Both the position numbers and the translations under genes were made by a program. Positions 61,375 through 64,000 of a DNA stretch of 64,000 bases are shown one piece after another. Numbering within the stretch: the stretch's first letter is position 1; each line of letters starts with the position of its first letter. The stretch lies in contig JALCRM010000001.1 in NCBI GenBank assembly GCA_022652545.1, positions 434,001-498,000 on the forward strand, in the 5' to 3' direction. The notes beneath the pieces are model-generated. The model was not told where the DNA came from, made no database searches, and saw nothing but the letters and a program-made list of their open reading frames with translations. This stretch comes from Lachnospiraceae bacterium. Lineage in GTDB: Bacteria > Bacillota > Clostridia > Lachnospirales > Lachnospiraceae.

Positions 61375-62517
61375 ATGGCAGGTTCAAGGAAAAGCAGTGT
61401 CCTGCTCCATACGCCGGAAGGCGTGCGGGACATCTACGGAAAAGAGCTATCGGAAAAAAAGGCGGTCCTGGACTCGATCAGCAGGAGAATGCACCTGTAC
61501 GGATACGAGGATATACAGACGCCTACCTTCGAGTATTTTGACGTGTTTTCAAGGGAGATCGGCACAACGCCTTCGAGGGAACTGTACAAGTTCTTCGACA
61601 AGGAAGGCGACACGCTGGTGCTGCGTCCCGACTTTACGCCCCCTACGGCGCGCTGCGCCGCAAAGTATTTCCTGGAGGAAGACAGGCCGCTTCGTTTCTG
61701 CTACAGCGGAAGCGTTTTCCAGAACGTGTCCGACCTGCAGGGGAAACTCCGTGAATCCACGCAGACAGGGGTGGAGCTGATCGGTGACGGTTCGGTGCAG
61801 GCGGATGCGGAAGCGATCGCACTGCTTATTGAATGCCTGCGCGATGCGGGACTTTCGGAATTTCAGATCTCGGTGGGCAACGCCGATTTCTTCCGCGGCA
61901 TCTGCGAGGCTTCTCACATCGATCCCGATACGGAATATGCGCTGCGGGAACAGATCTCGGGGAAAAACTATTATGCGGCCGAAAACCTGCTGATCGAGCA
62001 GAAAGTGCCGGAGCGCGACAGGAACAGGCTGCTGCAGATCTCCGACTTCATCGGTTCGGCGAGCGCGCTGAAAGCCGCGGAATCGGCGGCGGACAATGAA
62101 CGCAGCCGGAATGCGGCGGAACGTCTGGCGGCCGTATACGGTGTGCTGGAGGAATACGGACTGGCAAAATATGTCAGTTTTGACCTTTCGATGCTCAGCA
62201 AATACAATTATTATACGGGCGTGATCTTCAGGGGAGTCACCTACGGCGCCGGGGACGCGATCGCTGCGGGCGGCCGCTACGATACGCTGATCGAACATTT
62301 CGGCAAGAAGGCTCCGGCCGTCGGCTTCATGATCCCGATCGACCTTCTTATGGAAGCGATGCGCAGCCAGAAGATCGAGCGGAAACAGGATGCGGAGCCG
62401 GAAGTCTTCACGTACAGCGAAGCCAGCTACAGCGCACAGCTGCGCAAGGCATTGAAATGCCGTGCAGAGGGGCGCGCCGCGGTGCTGCTTCCCGGGAGAG
62501 GACAGGACGGACAATGA
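61375..62517 (+). CDS. hisZ: ATP phosphoribosyltransferase regulatory subunit HisZ
   Basis: A histidyl-tRNA-synthetase-like protein that activates short HisG and confers histidine feedback. The 380-aa protein has the class II core: TPEGVRDIYGKELSEK, RPDFTPPTARCAAKY, FCYSGSVFQNV, and GGRYDTLIEHFGKK, but lacks the tRNA-binding C-terminal domain of HisS and ends soon after a truncated tail. ATG 61375 follows AGAGGA; the open frame upstream has no homology. Its stop overlaps hisG (ATGA), fitting a joint complex. Confidence 0.93.
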   Translation: MAGSRKSSVLLHTPEGVRDIYGKELSEKKAVLDSISRRMHLYGYEDIQTPTFEYFDVFSREIGTTPSRELYKFFDKEGDTLVLRPDFTPPTARCAAKYFLEEDRPLRFCYSGSVFQNVSDLQGKLRESTQTGVELIGDGSVQADAEAIALLIECLRDAGLSEFQISVGNADFFRGICEASHIDPDTEYALREQISGKNYYAAENLLIEQKVPERDRNRLLQISDFIGSASALKAAESAADNERSRNAAERLAAVYGVLEEYGLAKYVSFDLSMLSKYNYYTGVIFRGVTYGAGDAIAAGGRYDTLIEHFGKKAPAVGFMIPIDLLMEAMRSQKIERKQDAEPEVFTYSEASYSAQLRKALKCRAEGRAAVLLPGRGQDGQ

Positions 62518-63155
62518 AAAACGGATATCTGACCGTGGCCCTTACGAAGGGAAGGCTGGCGGACAAAACACTGGAACTGTTCGAAAAGGCCGGCATCCGC
62601 ATGGATGAGATGCACGACAGGGACACGAGAAAACTGATCTTTGTCAATGAAGAGCAGAAGTTGCGCTTCTTCCTTGCCAAGGGGCCCGACGTGCCGACGT
62701 ATGTGGAGTACGGCGCTGCGGATATCGGCGTAGCCGGTTCCGACATCATTATGGAAGAGAAGCGCCGGGTGTACGAGGTGCTGGACCTCGGGTTCGGGAA
62801 ATGCCGCATGTGCGTGGCGGGACCGGCGGAAACGGGCGATCTGCTGAAGCACCATGAAATGATCCGCGTGGCTACAAAGTACCCCAATATTGCGAGGGAG
62901 TACTTCTACAACCAGAAGCACCAGACCGTCGACATCATCAAATTGAACGGCTCCGTGGAACTGGGGCCTATCGTCGGGCTTTCCGACGTGATCGTGGATA
63001 TTGTGGAAACAGGCTCCACACTGCGGGAAAACGAGCTGGAGGTACTGGAAGTCGTCTGTCCGCTGAGCGCCAGGATGATCGTGAACCAGGTCAGCATGCA
63101 GATGGATACGGAGCGGATCCGGAAGCTGATAGCAAAACTGCGGGAAGTCGGCTGA
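62514..63155 (+). CDS. hisG: ATP phosphoribosyltransferase, short form
   Basis: First step of histidine synthesis, joining ATP and PRPP. The 213-aa protein is the short HisG class that needs HisZ, whose gene is directly upstream. Motifs: LTVALTKGRLADKTLELFEKAG, PDVPTYVEYGAADIGVAGSD, and the PRPP loop IVDIVETGSTLRENEL. ATG 62514 overlaps the hisZ stop. The long-form C-terminal ACT-like domain is absent. PRPP would come from the prs gene product. Confidence 0.97.
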   Translation: MKNGYLTVALTKGRLADKTLELFEKAGIRMDEMHDRDTRKLIFVNEEQKLRFFLAKGPDVPTYVEYGAADIGVAGSDIIMEEKRRVYEVLDLGFGKCRMCVAGPAETGDLLKHHEMIRVATKYPNIAREYFYNQKHQTVDIIKLNGSVELGPIVGLSDVIVDIVETGSTLRENELEVLEVVCPLSARMIVNQVSMQMDTERIRKLIAKLREVG

Positions 63156-63243
63156 TTTCCGGCTGCAGGCCGCAGGACGCAGGCGGCAGCAGCAGCGGCA
63201 TTTCGGACAGGAAAGATACGGGGCTCCTCCCCGCGGAGGCATT

Positions 63244-64000
63244 ATGAAGATCACGGAACTTACGGAAAATGAACAGGAAAAACTGCTGGAGGTCCTGCTG
63301 AAGCGCAGCCCTTCCAGCTACGGGGAGTACGAAAAGACCGTCAGCGGCATACTGGCAGATGTGAGAAGCCGCGGCGACAGCGCTCTTTTTGAGTATGAGA
63401 ATAAATTCGATCACTGCGTGCTAACAAAGGATACGGTCAGGGTCACGCGCGAAGAAACGGAAGCCGCGTACAGCGCCCTGGATCCGGAGTTCGTAAGGGT
63501 CATGAAAAAGGCAGCGGAAAACATCCGCAGCTATCACGAAAAACAGGTCCAGCAGAGCTGGTTCTCCAGCTCAGAGGACGGCATTGTTCTGGGGCAGAAG
63601 GTCACGCCGCTGGCAAGTTCCGGCTGTTATGCACCGGGCGGCAGGGCAGCATACCCCTCCAGTGTCCTGATGAACGTCATTCCGGCCAAAGTGGCAGGTG
63701 TGGAGCATATCATCGTCTGTACGCCTCCGGATGCGGAGGGCCGTATACCTGCAGGCACGCTGGTCGCCGCGGATATTGCCGGTGCTGACGAAGTGTTCAA
63801 GGCGGGCGGTGCACAGGCGATCGGTGCCATGGCGTTCGGAACGGAGAGCATTCCGCGCGTCGACAAGATCACAGGACCGGGAAACATTTATGTGGCTTTG
63901 GCCAAAAAGCAGTGTTTCGGATATACCGGCATCGATTCCGTGGCAGGCCCCAGTGAGATCCTCGTACTGGCTGACGAAACCGCAGACGCGCGCTATGTAG
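63244..64000 (+). CDS. hisD: histidinol dehydrogenase, 5' part
   Basis: Last two oxidations of histidine synthesis with NAD and Zn2+. About 252 codons are present before the window ends. The visible part shows YEYENKFDH-type N-terminus, QKVTPLASSGCYAPGGRAAYPSSVLMNVIPAKVAGV, and GPGNIYVALAKKQCFG, then AGPSEILVLAD. ATG 63244 follows GCGGAGG. The 88-bp gap after hisG has GGGGCTCC/CCCCGCGG-type pairing only. Further his genes are expected downstream. Confidence 0.96.
   Translation, partial: MKITELTENEQEKLLEVLLKRSPSSYGEYEKTVSGILADVRSRGDSALFEYENKFDHCVLTKDTVRVTREETEAAYSALDPEFVRVMKKAAENIRSYHEKQVQQSWFSSSEDGIVLGQKVTPLASSGCYAPGGRAAYPSSVLMNVIPAKVAGVEHIIVCTPPDAEGRIPAGTLVAADIAGADEVFKAGGAQAIGAMAFGTESIPRVDKITGPGNIYVALAKKQCFGYTGIDSVAGPSEILVLADETADARYV

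Noticed and set aside
61292-61375. Leader peptide in the his operon leader
   Set aside because: An ATG frame exists but it has few His codons, no clear ribosome binding site and no terminator/antiterminator pair.

Overview
The window is a gene-dense chromosomal segment of a Gram-positive, low-oxygen type Firmicute, most likely a member of the Clostridia close to Lachnospiraceae. This is an inference from gene order and protein character: rpmF-plsX-acpP-rnc-smc-ftsY, ylxM-ffh-rpsP-khpA-rimM-trmD-rplS, a long-form PRPP synthase, a SEDS/penicillin-binding protein pair, a ytfI-ytfJ remnant of the sporulation repertoire, RecU instead of RuvC, and HisZ plus short HisG. By eye the coding DNA is well above 50% GC, with strong AGGAGG-type ribosome binding sites and sigma-A-like promoters. 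Nearly all genes are on the plus strand. The exceptions are tmcAL (start of window), the PRPP synthase (19.8-21.0 kb), a small lipoprotein (25.6-26.1 kb) and a two-gene minus-strand cassette (46.8-47.3 kb).

Layout. 0-2.2 kb: divergent tmcAL and pta, then rpmF. 2.2-11.2 kb: phospholipid and fatty-acid genes (plsX, acpP), rnc, smc, ftsY, ilvA and a membrane-anchored, apparently inactive GH25-like protein. 11.3-19.8 kb: SRP and translation block (ylxM, ffh, rpsP, khpA, rimM, trmD, rplS), two signal peptidases around rbgA, an rnhB-yraN fusion and pgeF. 21.2-25.6 kb: der, plsY, gpsA, tyrS. 26.3-32.9 kb: branched-chain amino acid genes (ilvB, two ilvN-type subunits, ilvC, leuC, leuD). 32.9-35.3 kb: TPR protein, ruvA, ruvB. 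35.3-44.2 kb: duplicated promoter cassette, zapA, U32 protein, SEDS protein with a long repeat tail, PBP, ytfI-like, ytfJ. 44.2-46.7 kb: rpmB, asp23-like, fakA-like. 46.7-49.0 kb: an accessory insertion with a toxin-antitoxin-like pair, an AT-rich palindromic block and a tyrosine recombinase. 49.0-61.2 kb: recG, degV, a type II topoisomerase pair, rsmD, coaD, a coiled-coil protein, a HAD phosphatase, a membrane protein, an RluD-family synthase and recU. 61.2-64.0 kb: start of the histidine operon (hisZ, hisG, hisD cut by the window end).

How the genes fit together. PlsX, ACP, PlsY and GpsA supply phosphatidic acid precursors; the FakA-like and DegV proteins would feed scavenged fatty acids into PlsX/PlsY. 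FtsY and Ffh form the SRP targeting arm that delivers substrates to the two LepB peptidases. IlvA, IlvB/N, IlvC and LeuCD cover much of isoleucine, valine and leucine synthesis. RuvAB, RecU and RecG are the Holliday-junction and fork-repair set. ZapA, the SEDS protein and its PBP serve division and wall synthesis.

The least ordinary stretches are the insertion at 46.7-49.0 kb, the duplicated 35-bp promoter element before zapA that could make a short terminated RNA, the repeat tail on the SEDS protein, the GH25-like protein without its catalytic Glu, and the rnhB-yraN fusion. I saw no CRISPR array, rRNA, tRNA or insertion sequence.
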